A stretch of 64,000 nt of DNA from Punica granatum. Lineage: Eukaryota; Streptophyta; Magnoliopsida; Myrtales; Lythraceae. The stretch lies in NCBI RefSeq assembly GCF_007655135.1, contig NC_045128.1, positions 11,780,001 through 11,844,000 on the forward strand. The letters are read 5' to 3'. Shown here one piece after another: positions 1-11,732 of this stretch (positions are counted from its first letter, which is position 1; every line of letters begins with the position of its first letter). A program made the translations under genes and the position numbers. The notes under the pieces were generated by a model. It did not search any database. It saw only the letters and a program-made list of their open reading frames with translations, and was not told the DNA's origin.

Positions 1-2465
1 CTAAAATGGATCCTGTTTTTCTTGATTTTCTGAATCTTCAGTGAATTGGGAATCTGTAGACGTTGGCCGTGCTTGAAAATATGAAGAATTGAATTTTTTT
101 ATGGATTTTCTCCCTCAACTGGCAGAGGCTGTCTCGGTTTAACAGTTTCTGCCATGATGCGCTCAAAAATTCATAACTCTCTCTCCATATTGAATCTTGG
201 GATGAGTGACCCGTCAAATTGAACCTAACTCGATTTCCTAGGTCAAAAATATGAGAGTCTCCCTTTTAGATTCAAGATTGATCATGATATGATGCGTCGA
301 ATCCCATGCATGAGCTGCTGTATTCACTGTTTGGGCACCCCAGCTCATCGAATTTTATGTCTTTGTTCGAATGGGCTCTCGATGTGATTCTTGTGTTGAA
401 ATGTCCCCGACTTACCAAACCTTGATCTAAAAATACCAAACTTGGCTCTGGGATCCATAAAGGTAGTTGTAATCACCGAAGAAAATGATAAAGAGATGTG
501 AGTTCCTTTTTGTCCACTGCCTTCGGTTTGAATGTTGACAATTCGTGTTTACTCTTCAGGGTCAACTGTGTGTGCCATGAAATTCTATATGTTTCCCTCG
601 CCATTTTTGTTAGAGTTTTGCAGTCCTAGTCGAGAGCCTTGCTGATGTCCTATCCTAAAGCTGGTGAACCAAAATGGAGTGCTGACAATGATTATTAGAG
701 TAAGAATCAAATAAAAAAAATTTGATCAAAAAATAAAATAAATAATCATGTGCTCAAGATTGATCACAAAAGTTATAAAAAAAAAAGATTGCAGAAGGTT
801 TTCTTTTTAAATTGTGAAGAAAGAAGAAATTTAAAACTTTTTAAATATTTTTCTTGCAATTAATCGTTGCGTGACATTTTACTGAATAATAAAGAGTAAT
901 ATCATGATACGAACTTAAGGAAAACATGGATTCATGGAGTATTTATCTTAATGCTTATCATGCTTGGGTAACACTGAAGATTTGTTTAATAAAAATTTTT
1001 TGTCATTTGTCGTATCGAATTTTAATCTTAATTTAAGTAACTTAAATTCAACTTATTAAAGGCAAAGTTTTTTATTTGGTAATTTTTTGAAGACAAATCT
1101 TTTCATTATGGAGAGTTTTTTTATTCGTTTTGATTAAAGTTATGACTCATAGAAAATAGTAATCAGATGAATCATTCGATCTAGAATGGGATGTATTCAT
1201 AGATTCAAAGAGGAGCGACGACGAGAAGTCCAGCCCAAAGTAACGGCTCATATTCTAGAAGACTCCACAAGCTGCTATGAGAAGTGAATATTGCTATAAT
1301 ATAGTTTCTCTTAATTAGATATTATTTCACATATTAGGTTGAGACAAGAGTCTTAAGTTTTCTATTTTAGATTGTTTCCTTGTTCCGTTTTAGGAAAGTT
1401 ATCTATGAGAGTTTAATTGTCAGTTTCTTATTCTATAGTCAATGAAGGTATCTTCACCTTATATATATATATATATATGCTATTCACCTCATTGCAAGAG
1501 GATATCTTAGAAGGACCTATTGTTTAATAATACTTGGAGTTTGTCATAACTCTTTATTTTCAACATATCGCTAGAGTTTAAACTTATTTTACTCCCTCGA
1601 GTCTAAATTCGAATTTAAGCTAGAGAAACCGTGATTTACGCTGCGTCAAACAATGTGCCAGAACTGTTTGTACAAATTATGCCACCATCGTTCCCTCGTA
1701 GCTATTCCGAATGATATAATCCTTTCTACCAAAAAAGAAGAAAAGGAGCGACGTGTTGCCCGTAGGGTACATGTCACTGTGGTGATCATGTCATTTCCTC
1801 TAAATTATTGGGTTAATTACGGTCGCGAGTAGGAAAGTATTAGGAAGATTTGAAGTAGTCCCAAATACTAAAGATATATTGGTTAAGTTTAGGGCTCTTG
1901 AGGAGCAAGGGAATATATCTTTTTTTTTCTCTTTAAAATATAAAGAAAACTAATATAGAACTAATTATATTTTTAAATTTGATCGTTACATCTGATCCAA
2001 GGCAGATTTTGTCGGAAGAACGTCATGTAATTAAAGTTGGAAGCCAATAGTGCCAGCTTATGTGTTGCTTTTAAAATGGGGGCACTGGACTCAAAATTAC
2101 GTACCAATATTGCCCCAGCCATGCATCCCTCGCTGAAGGAACTGAAGAGCAATTAAAATCCTCGATGACTATTGTATAAAGAAAAACAAATTTGAATTTG
2201 GTCAACCAGTAATATAACTTTAACAAACTTACACCTACCAATTCTATCATATTACATAACTGTGCCATGGGTTTGATGGAATTATAAATTATTTTAAACT
2301 AGATTTGGACCATCGGATATAGAACTAGAATCGAAAATTATCGAGTCTAAAGTATTCGATTAAGAGAAAATTTTGAGAGGAAGATTCTGTACCTTTTAAT
2401 AATTTATTTATATTTATGGCTAATATCATATGTTCCATTGATCCGTTATCGCAAATATTAGCTAC
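1..2465. other. Gene-free AT-rich stretch
   Basis: I see no coding region here. Reading frames are short and broken on both strands and none resembles a known protein. There is a short TA microsatellite near 1459-1478 and several runs of A or T. The first 650 bases are less AT-rich and could be an intron or untranslated end of a gene lying outside the window, but nothing in them proves this. Confidence 0.5.
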
Positions 2466-2560
2466 ATGAAGTCTTTCATTTATTTATTTATTTACTTATT
2501 TATCTATTTATTGTTTCAGCAAAAAAAGAAGTCCGTTATTTATTTATTTATAGTCTTGCA
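2466..2560. repeat. Imperfect TTTA microsatellite
   Basis: Two runs of TTTA-type units with occasional C or G substitutions, interrupted by an A-rich segment. An open frame across it is low-complexity and not a gene. Confidence 0.7.
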
Positions 2561-2655
2561 AGTTATTCTATTATCTAGTTTACATTCAATAAAAGAGATT
2601 CGTCTTTCTCTATTTCACAGCAACTATTTTTTAGTGAAAGCCACCTCAAACTTTC

Positions 2656-2841
2656 CGTTTGGTTTCGCAGTTAAAATTATAAAAATTTTAACTTTAACTT
2701 TAACTCAACACACTACACAATAAAAATACACATTTCCCAAGTTAAAAATTTGAACTTTAACTTTAACTCAACATACTACACAATCATTTATCATTTTCCA
2801 CAATCAAAATCAAAGTTATTTTAACTCTGAAACCAAATGCA
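2656..2841. mobile_element. MITE, family A copy 1
   Basis: About 186 bp with imperfect inverted ends of the type GTTTGGTTTC..AGTTAAAAT at both sides. The inside carries a duplicated motif, AACTTTAACTCAACA followed by a CTACACAA segment. The same structure recurs at 15831-16075 and 28220-28410, so this is a dispersed family and not chance. No transposase is encoded. I could not assign a target duplication with certainty, so the superfamily is open; hAT is my guess. Confidence 0.65.
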
Positions 2842-2863
2842 ATGTGATTTTCTCTCTCATGAC

Positions 2864-3016
2864 TTGTTTGGATCATGCCTATCAAAAGAAAAATTTGTTC
2901 GAGTTATGGGTTAGGAAGAGTTATGTTGAAGAATGAGTTATGGAAAATTATTTGTTTGATAACTCTTTACTATCACTTGATCTTCCTTATCATTTCATAA
3001 TCCATGATCCAAACAA
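2864..3016. mobile_element. Short MITE with 14-bp perfect inverted ends
   Basis: The left end TTGTTTGGATCATG is matched exactly by its reverse complement at 3003-3016. The 153-bp interior is AT-rich and non-coding. A target-site duplication is not evident. It lies about 20 bp from the family A MITE, suggesting a nested or clustered insertion site. Confidence 0.55.
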
Positions 3017-3018
3017 AC

Positions 3019-6000
3019 TATTAATCTTTTCGCAAATTCATGATATATCTCCATCTGTTCAGCAAAAAAAAAAAAAAAGAAGATATATCTTCATCTCAAG
3101 TAACAAAGGCAAACCTCCGACTTCTGTCCATGTGCCATGATTCCTATGAATGCTCGATTGAGCTCTAGATCGCTCGCTCAATTGTGCAGTCTTCCTCGCT
3201 ACCTAACCTCAAGAGAGTTACATACACATGCTCGAAATTTTCCCACCATTCCAACGTTCTAACATGATATATATACTTTGGTGTCCATGACAAAAAAACT
3301 TATTAATTAAATCAATGCGGTACAAAAAATATAAAGTAATATATTGAAAAATATGTCTGTCTTCTCTTACAGAAGATGTACGTACTAGCATGTATTGAAT
3401 CTTTTTTGTCATAAAGAGCATGTGTATTTATTAAATTTTCATGCTTGGTGGACAAGAAAAGAAAAGAATGAAACCCCTTTTCCGGTGGAAAAAAAATCCT
3501 TTTACTTATCAAGTAACACTTGATATCTGTCTGTAGCGCGTTATTTATATTTTGCTTAGTTAATTTGTCGCGAGTAGGTTATATCAGTTTGTCTCATCTT
3601 CATTTTAAATCCTAAAACTAGATGATACTATTGCCAAAATTTTCTTAATTAATAAGGTTCTCCGATGATGTTCCGCGGCTATCTCAACCTGCTTATTGAG
3701 AATAACTTCGACTCGGACGTCTATCTATGCTCGCTATGTATCAAGTGATTTGATTGAGTCTTGAACTTATACGTATGTTGCAGTTAAAGTCTGCTCATTG
3801 ACAGCGGCCTTTGACCTACTATGCCAACCATGCCTCACTGAATTAGCCGCCGAAGAACGACTAAAACCCCGAGGAACAATTGCGGAAAGCAACACAAATT
3901 TTGGACAACTGATAATAGAATATAACATGAAACTATTTCAAACTACAAGAATTGGAACGTTTAGAATAGGAGTGGAATCGAAAATCATCAACTATTCGAT
4001 TAAGTGAAGAATCGGATGGGAAGTTATCGAGTTAAAAAGAACTAAAAATTATAGAGTACTTGATAAATTTCGGTTCCAATCTCATGGAACATGCGAGTTA
4101 AAATTTCAGTTAAAATAACATAAAATAACTCGACGTTCCAATCTTATGTGTAGAAAAACATGACCCGAATGCTAATAACCCCGAAATAATTTACCCAACA
4201 AAAGATTCGGATTATGTCTTAGAGTTTTGATCGGGTTCCCAAGAAATCGTTAATCGGAATTGATCACGTACCAAATAACCTACAAGAGCAAACGCAAAAG
4301 GACACCGACCATGGATTCGTACTACGTAATCGAGCGGGAACCAAGCACGATTTACAGCACAAGAGTCTCTCTCGCACTATCTCTAATGAGAGCACACACA
4401 CTCGAATAATTCTCCCTCTCGGGCACCCTGTCGGTATGCACGCCACGTGCATACACACTGCCACAAAGACTCTCACGGGCAGGCTTGTATTTTCTCTCCA
4501 AGAGTGTATATATCTCATACACACACACACTGCCGCACACACCCATATATGCAATGCACCCACATAGTAGCATATATGAATGAATATTTTGTGCTGCTAA
4601 TTATTCCCATTAATCGAGATTAATGGTGTGAAATTATTCCGGGAGTTACAAGTGATTTGTAACCGGCAATTGCATGCCATTATTCTCGCACAGCAAATAG
4701 GAGAATAATACCGGTCAACATATTCAATATACGAGAGATAGTAAGGTTCCAAATTAACTCGGGTCTGGTCGGGTTCCTCATAGGCAGACCAAATGTCCTT
4801 CATTATGGAGTATAAATAACATGTCGAGTACTAGCTTATTTCCGGTCAAAAATTACTTGACGTTCCATAAGGTTAGAATTGGAACATCTGGAATAGGATT
4901 GGGAGCTCATATTATCGAGTATTCGACTATATGTTCATCCATAACCGTAAATATTATATATCCATAAGAAATCTTTTATTTGTTTCCTTTGAGATTCAAG
5001 ATCGTCACGATGTAACCACATGTCCCTGCAATAGGTAAAATTTATCTTTTTTCCTTTTCTTTTCCCTTTCAAAACATTTTTTTTCTAAGTAAAAAAATTC
5101 ACGGATTAGACACCATCTCAGTTCTCAATTAATTTTGCAACTTATTGTCTTTCTATTTTTCTTTTCTTTTTTTTTTTTGATCGAGCAACTTATTGGTGGC
5201 ATTTATTTATTGTAAGCTTCCAGGCCAGGCCACTGCTCCCAAGGTGGTTAATGAAGGAGAAATGATCGATCTATTATGCTGGTTAATGATCGATCAAAGC
5301 TGCAGCCGCCTCCCTCCCCTCCTATTTTTCTTTTTTTTTTTGACAAGTGGCCGCTTTAAGGGCGAACCATGCGATGATGGATGATGAACCCCACAACCCC
5401 TTTTGAATATTAATCAAACCTTCACCAATATCTGGTCGTAGAGGAGACATCAAAAGGAATGAGATCATCCATCCTGAATCTTCCCCATATATAAATGTAT
5501 ATTCTGTTTGTCGGAGCTCAATGTCAAGGGTGACGGGGTATTTTAACGTGTATATTTATTTTATTTAGTCAAGAAAATGCACATATTTATTTAGTTCATC
5601 CCTTGTAGAAGGATTATCGCCTCAGGCTGCTTCCGGTTGAAGGCCCTTGGAGCTTCAATCGAAGTTTTTGTGCTTTCAACCAGAGCAAAAAGTCTTTGAT
5701 TGATGTGCTTTAATAGCGGCTCCGATTGGAGGCTGTGTGCTTCGAATCAAAGCCTCCTCGACTCAGGGGAAAAAATAAAAAGAAAAAGGATTGAAGGGGC
5801 TGGGATTCATCAATTGATGGTGGTGTTGATGAAGGTGGGGCCTCCGATGGTGCTGGTAGTCGGAATTGGTGGTCGTAACCAGAGGCACCAGCAGTGTATG
5901 TGCAGATGGTTTTCGAAGATGTGAGACATGGGTAAAAAATCAAGATTGCCACCCAGTCCGTAATTACATATTTATCCCCATATTGGTAACGCATATTACC

Positions 6001-6557
6001 AATTTGATGGTAATGTGGATTGCCATGATCGAAATTACCAGTAATGCGGTGCAACTAAATGCGACAATCTTATGAGCCCATACAAGTTAAATCCACATAA
6101 CAGTTTAAATAACGATTAATAACTGAGATGACTTTCTCATGTTTGTAGCATTTGCATGAAAAGGTTCACAAAGTATCTCTCTCTTAGGACTACACCAGTG
6201 CTGAGCTCGAGCCATGCTATGCGATTAGGATAAGTAATCTTAAGAATGCCATACGCCACACAAAACAGCCTGCTATCCAGGGCAGGATCAGCTTGGTGCG
6301 AGGAGCACAAGATATCGGTATTGCCATACTAGCTCAATTATGAATATGTAAAGATTGTTCTTCTCTAGACTATCTCCTCTTTCAGTGAAACTTGAGTTTT
6401 GACAAAATTCTTCGTACTATACACTAAATTAGATGTTCATTCTTCTTATCTTTTACAAGTCATCAAGGCAAGATTTGGTTGAAAGCAAGCAATTATGATT
6501 AGCAATGAAAATTTCCTTAACTACCAAAGGAAAAAAAGAAAGGAAGTTTGGCTTCGA
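3019..6557. other. Gene-free stretch with diverged dispersed repeats
   Basis: No gene is recognised. Around 2300-2370, 3950-4080 and 4870-4930 there are diverged copies of a segment containing 'attatcgagt' and 'attcgatta', probably remains of one old repeat. A CA-rich run lies near 4515-4550. The stretch 5600-6080 has longer open frames on both strands, but they are unlike any protein I know. The 3' untranslated region of RIT1 should lie just below 6558. Confidence 0.4.
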
Positions 6558-9500
6558 TCAGTTAGAACCTGGTCTTCCCCCACTTAAGAAGGCAAACACC
6601 TGTTTGAGATTTCCTCTTGAAGGACGGGCGAAAGCCGCATATTTACAGATAAATACAAGCCTCCGTCGCATCTCCCATTTCGTGATGGATCTCTCATCTA
6701 ATGTTCTTCCTTCATCGTAAGTTCCTAACAAGAACAGAATACAAAAAACATTAGAATAGCATCATTTCATATAATCAAGAGCAGCAGCATGTTTCCATTG
6801 AAAACAATGCAGATGGGTTGTAATACACAACATACCACACCTTAAAACTTTAGAACAGCTGGAAATGGCTCGCAGTATCTTCGGTTTTAGAATAAATAGA
6901 GAACTTTCTAGTTTTTCTCTCTCTTGTCAATCAAGATGGTGGAAATAATAGAAGGGGAAAATGGTTTAGATTGCAATTCATCGGTTTAGTAATCCTACAC
7001 GTCTTAGAGAATGCAATTCAACGTGGTTTTTCTTACTTTCCCCTTTTCTTCAAACAATAAAAATGGAATACAGAACAATTTGTACCATTGACTAGCTCAT
7101 GTAAGAATATCCCTCCAAATTTCTCAATGCTAATTAAGCTAGGACCCAATTTTTATCGCACTGGAACTAAGATAGGGCCAAATGAACATGTAAAACAGAG
7201 ACTTCTATTCATCCTATTCATTCGAAGCATTTTATGCTGTACCTTAATGTTCAACCAACAAATCTGAGAGAGGCATGTACCTTCATCAGTGAATAATGAA
7301 ATCAAGATAGCAAGGCAGACACATACGCTAATATCTTCCCCTGCAAACAGTAAGGAAAAAATTTTCACTTTAAACTAAATATTAATGGATCAAATCAGAT
7401 TATCAAAGCACATCAAATTTATATTAAGAAGATGGCTGTAAAATATAAAATAATACTTTCCACAGCATTCTTACCATCTTGGCAACAAACAAAAACTGTC
7501 CTCCCTTTGCTAAGATTAAATCTCGCAAAGTTTACTGCAGATGGAAGATTGTTTAATAAGGAGAAGCGATCAAACTTCGAGTTCTGAACACCACGATCAA
7601 TCATTAGGATGTTGTCCGCCAAGAGAAAGAGTGCACAAGCTCTAATATATCAGAAATGATCACTGAAGGAGGGGTAAAAAAATGATCCGAAAAGAAAAAG
7701 GAATCAGTCTATTTTTGGACACACCTGAATTGGAAGATGCAAGTACAGCTCAGCACTACGTAAACTAACAGAAATGGACTCTTGAGCACAATTGAGCACG
7801 CAGTCAACATTGGAAGCTTTTGCAGCTGCAGTCACAATGTTTATACAAGTCACTATGACAAGAGAACTCAATAGGAATAGTTTCAGGTAAAGAAAAAAAA
7901 TGCATCAAACGTCAAAACAATAGTCTAGGATACTAGTGAAATATTAAGATAGTCTGGGTCAATATCATGATTCCACTTTGGGATGTTTGCATCATCTTGT
8001 AGCAATTCAAAATTCAAAGTATCACTAAAGTTGATATGCTTACCGAGTGATATTGAACCCACTGCAATGTTCGTTGAAGCCAACCAAGTGACCGAGCGAT
8101 TTTCATCATTGACCATTTCAGAAACAGACAACAACTCTGCACAATTTAGTTCATCTGTGCTTCCTTTCAATGTGGGACCATTGAGTATGACTTGTGGAGC
8201 AACAAGTCCCCTGTGAGCACGGCACACTCGATCCCTCTCGACTATATCTGCCACCTTCTGATTACACGAGTCGGGTCCTGCATTTATGAGTTCATATGCA
8301 TGGGCCCAGAAGAGAGATGGCGAGAGACCCCTGGCCCAGCTCTCCTCATCATCTCCTGCCCCAGCAATGTAGCTCCAGCTAAACTCAGAGGTGGTTGCCT
8401 GTTGCACTGGCCCAGTTGAACGAGAAGCGGAGAGAAGTATAATTGGCGTAAAATCCCAAGAGCCGTGATCTGGGACTTCATTGAGCCAAATGACAGTCTT
8501 TTGTGAAACCCATAAAGGACGTAATGGTTTCTTTAAGGAGACAATAGAGGGAATATCCGCTCCAATGGCTTCTAGCTCATCAGTCCAAGTTTCTAACCGA
8601 TCTTCAATGGATGCCCGTTCAACATCGGAAACCCACAGGGGAAGGTGCAAGGAACAGTCCCAATTGAGAGAGTTTTCTGCGACGTTTTCTTTGCATTGAG
8701 TGGAATTACCCAATTTCTGCATATACGTGCGTGATAACAAATGACGAATTGATATTTGTCTGTCAAATATAAACATATCATAACGCCTCCATCAAGCAAA
8801 TTGCTTTAAATTTGTATGTCAAAATTTGACTGATTCCTTTGCTATAGTCACCTTTCGCTCCAAGAGACCCCATGAACTGGCCAAATGGGTCCTAAGGTTC
8901 AAAAGCTCAGGGTTCATGATCCCACCACTTCTGCCATCAGAGGAGTCCAAAGCCACAGCAGGCATCTCCAAATGACTGCTGGCTTCGGTTTTACTTTTTT
9001 TGTCTAGCTGCTATTACTGTTTGCAATCTGTTTATTTCTTTTTCATTTCTCCTGTTGGCTTATTCTGGACTACACTTAGAATAAATGGTTTGTCGTCTAG
9101 CCAAAAACGCAAAGAGAAGAATATAGCGAGCTTAGGCTTTACTATGACTGTCAGCTGATCTTTTAGAATATATCATGTTCTCTCAATCAAGCAAAAGGCC
9201 AAAGTGACGACAAAGTAGTTAATAATACAATCATGACAATCTCTTTAGCTATATTCCTCAGAAGCAAGATTCGAAACTGGTTAAATAAAATTAATTTACG
9301 AAAACCTTCTCAAAGTTTTATAAGCACCACAATTGGGATAAGACTAAAATGTCGACTCATGCTCGCTCTCAAATGCTGGTGCACCATGCTACCTAGTTCT
9401 AAGCCTTGACAACCTTACAACTTACCAGTCCCGTCTAAATCAGTTCAGTGTTGTTTGAATACCTGAACTTGTCTAATCCTAGCTCAGTTTCTCATGCAGC

Positions 9501-10052
9501 TGACTGTTAAAACATGCAGATAGCCTTTTTGTTAATTATTAGTGCATCGTCCTCCCAGCATATGCATTCCAAAAATTGGTTGCTTAACGTTAACACAACA
9601 TCATCTTATTCACAAAGCAAGAGGGTAAATTAACTATCACAGCCTACGCACGATTCTAAAGCATGAGATTCAAGGCACATCTACAACCAAAAGAAAAGGC
9701 ACTTACCTCATCAATTGTCAAGCTGTTATCTCTTATTTTACTCCTATATCGGGCGATACAGCGATTCAGGACACACGTCCATATGGGTATCGTCTTCGAC
9801 ATGCTGTCGGGAAATCTCTTCCCTTTCCGAGTTGAATCGACGATTATACACCCTCCCTTCTGTACTGCCCATCAAACCAAAAAATTGGATCCAAATTTAA
9901 ACAAGATTTTGAAGATACGCTCACCCATAAAATTAAATTCAGGTTTCCAATTTCCATCCTGAAATTTCATCTCTTTGTTGCACATTTCAGGTTAAAGAAC
10001 AATAAAAAAAACTGCTCTTTGCCGAAATACACACACGCACACACACAAAGAC

Positions 10053-10099
<47 letters not shown>

Positions 10100-10391
10100 G
10101 GGCAAGTTGTGCGACATGGAGATTGAGGCGGGAGGTGTTGAAGGACCAGTTATTGTTGTGGCCGTCGGTGGACTTGAAGTAGCACGTCCCGTGGAACTGG
10201 CGGGAGTACCATAGCCCGCAGCGGAGGTTCGCAAGCAGCGGGAGATCCGGCCACAGCTGAGATATCTCGCCGACGAAGATGGAGTCCTCGTAGATTGATC
10301 TAAGGGCGTTGTGGAGACTGTTGTCCCTCCTCTTGATGGTCCTCGCCGCTCTGTATATGCTCAGCTTCACCGCGTCTCCGTCGGCCGCCAT
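6558..10391 (-). CDS. RIT1: tRNA A64-2'-O-ribosylphosphate transferase (initiator tRNA phosphoribosyl transferase)
   Basis: This enzyme family adds a 2'-O-ribosyl phosphate to A64 of the initiator methionine tRNA, which keeps that tRNA out of elongation. Exons read by eye: 10391-10100, 9864-9707, 8716-8044, 7825-7725, 7583-7475, 7340-7281 and 6724-6558. All introns are GT..AG, phases close exactly, and the product is 519 residues, near the size expected of plant homologues. Diagnostic stretches are IYRAARTIKRRDNSLHNALR and LWPDLPLLANLRCGLWYS in exon 1, STRKGKRFPDSMSKT in exon 2, PLRPLWVSQKTVIWLNEVPD in exon 3, KFDRFSLLNNLPSAVNFA in exon 5, the DUSP-like loop CCQDGEDISVCVCLAIL across exons 5-6, and TKWEMRRRLVFICK in exon 7. 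The start is the first ATG, followed by a conserved N-terminus. A hAT element lies about 230 bp upstream. Acceptor choice for exons 2 and 5 rests on homology. Confidence 0.93.
10058..10096. repeat. GA/CT microsatellite in RIT1 intron 1
   Basis: An uninterrupted AG run on the plus strand. On the gene strand it reads as a CT tract that begins within a few bases of the intron 1 donor (GT at 10099-10098). Such tracts change length easily. Confidence 0.9.
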
Positions 10392-10439
10392 AATCGCCGC
10401 CTCTGCTGTATTCCCGCCTTCCTCTTCGACGGCGGTGCA

Positions 10440-10477
<38 letters not shown>

Positions 10478-10610
10478 TGTCTCCTTGGCAAGAACTTAAA
10501 GAAATTCACTTTTGGCCCTTAAATTTCGTTTCTAATGCAGTATGTACCCTATTCTTTATTTTTCTAACCAATTTGCCTCATAAATTTTTATATTTCTTCC
10601 AATTTGTGCC
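10392..10610 (-). promoter_or_regulatory. RIT1 leader and truncated proximal promoter
   Basis: The remaining native upstream DNA of RIT1 is only about 220 bp long before the hAT insertion point. It contains the CT tract and an AT-rich part further upstream. No clear TATA box was assigned. Original distal promoter sequence, if retained, now lies beyond 15520. Confidence 0.45.
10445..10474. repeat. GA/CT microsatellite in the RIT1 5' leader
   Basis: An AG run read as CT on the gene strand, about 54-84 bp upstream of the RIT1 start codon. CT-rich tracts near transcription starts are common in plant promoters and leaders, so this may mark the core promoter or 5' untranslated region; that role is inferred. 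Confidence 0.75.
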
Positions 10611-10631
10611 ATGAAAGTTAGGGGTGGCAAT
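10611..10631. repeat. hAT left end: target duplication and terminal inverted repeat
   Basis: The 8-bp target duplication ATGAAAGT occupies 10611-10618, and the element starts at 10619 with TAGGGGTGGCAAT. The matching end is at 15500-15520. Confidence 0.9.
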
Positions 10632-10639
10632 TCGTGTTG

Positions 10640-10965
10640 TATCGTGTTTATACGTGTCGTGTCTAAACGGATTCGTGTCATCAAAGTTATAATCCGTACA
10701 CGACACGATTATTAAACGGGTCAGGTTTCGCATACACGAACACGACACGATTATATCCGTGTTAACCCGTACACGACACGTTTATACCCGTTTATTAAAT
10801 CGTGTCATAACAGGTACACGTATACACGACACGATTATAACCGGTACCTGGACACGTAACACGACCCGTTTATCCGTTCAATCCGGTTACCTGGACACGT
10901 TAACACGACCCGTTTATCCATTTAACCCGGTTACCCGGACACGGGACACGTTAACCCGAGAAGAA
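10640..10965. repeat. hAT left subterminal repeat array
   Basis: Many short, partly palindromic copies of ACACGACACG, CGTGTCGTGT and CCCGTTTA, in both orientations. In the hAT family, subterminal repeats bind the transposase; here that is inferred from position. The right subterminal region (about 15285-15500) has the same motifs. Confidence 0.75.
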
Positions 10966-11732
10966 AAGGAATGAGAACAATAACCCTGCACCAACCCCGA
11001 CTCACAACGGAACCAGAGATGCTCCAAGAGAGAATATAAACTCATCTCCAGTAATAAAACCAGCTGAGATGCAGCCAGAGGCACTTCATATCATAAGAGA
11101 ATGAATGCCAGGGGAGGAGATAAATGAGGAAGGGGGCAAATTTCATGTGCTCTTTCAAATGCTCAAAACAAATTTGTAAAAGTTCTGTACATAGATAGAC
11201 TTATTAGGGAAGAAAAGAAAATGATGAACTACAAGACAACAAACAAGAGTCAAGCTCGTAAGACATCCCTTCAATTTGGACTTCACGTGAAATTATGCAT
11301 CTTAACTCAGCTTTTGGTACAGAGGCGACAGAATTCATGTCAGTGCACGAGCTCTCACGAGTGTTAAGTAAAACTACCCACCTAAAATGTTGAACACAAA
11401 CAGGTCTTCAGACCATGAAAAAGTACACGCTGAATCCAGTTCTCACAGGTCCCAAGCAGATGGTCTACGCCTTTCTCTGGGTCTGTCCCTACTGCTGCAG
11501 AAAGGAGAAAAAAGAGAAACGAATGAATCAATACAGAACTCAAGCCAAGAAGGCATGAATTGATGGAAGTACGCCAAACAAAATCCAGACAAATACCACA
11601 AAATTCCAATTAATTCTCCCCAAGAGATATTCCAATGAAAAAATCAATAAGAAGCAGTAGAGCTCTACAACTCTTACCAAGAGATATTCCATTCCATGAA
11701 CCCGTTGATGTTCCTAAAAGGTAATCTCTCCC

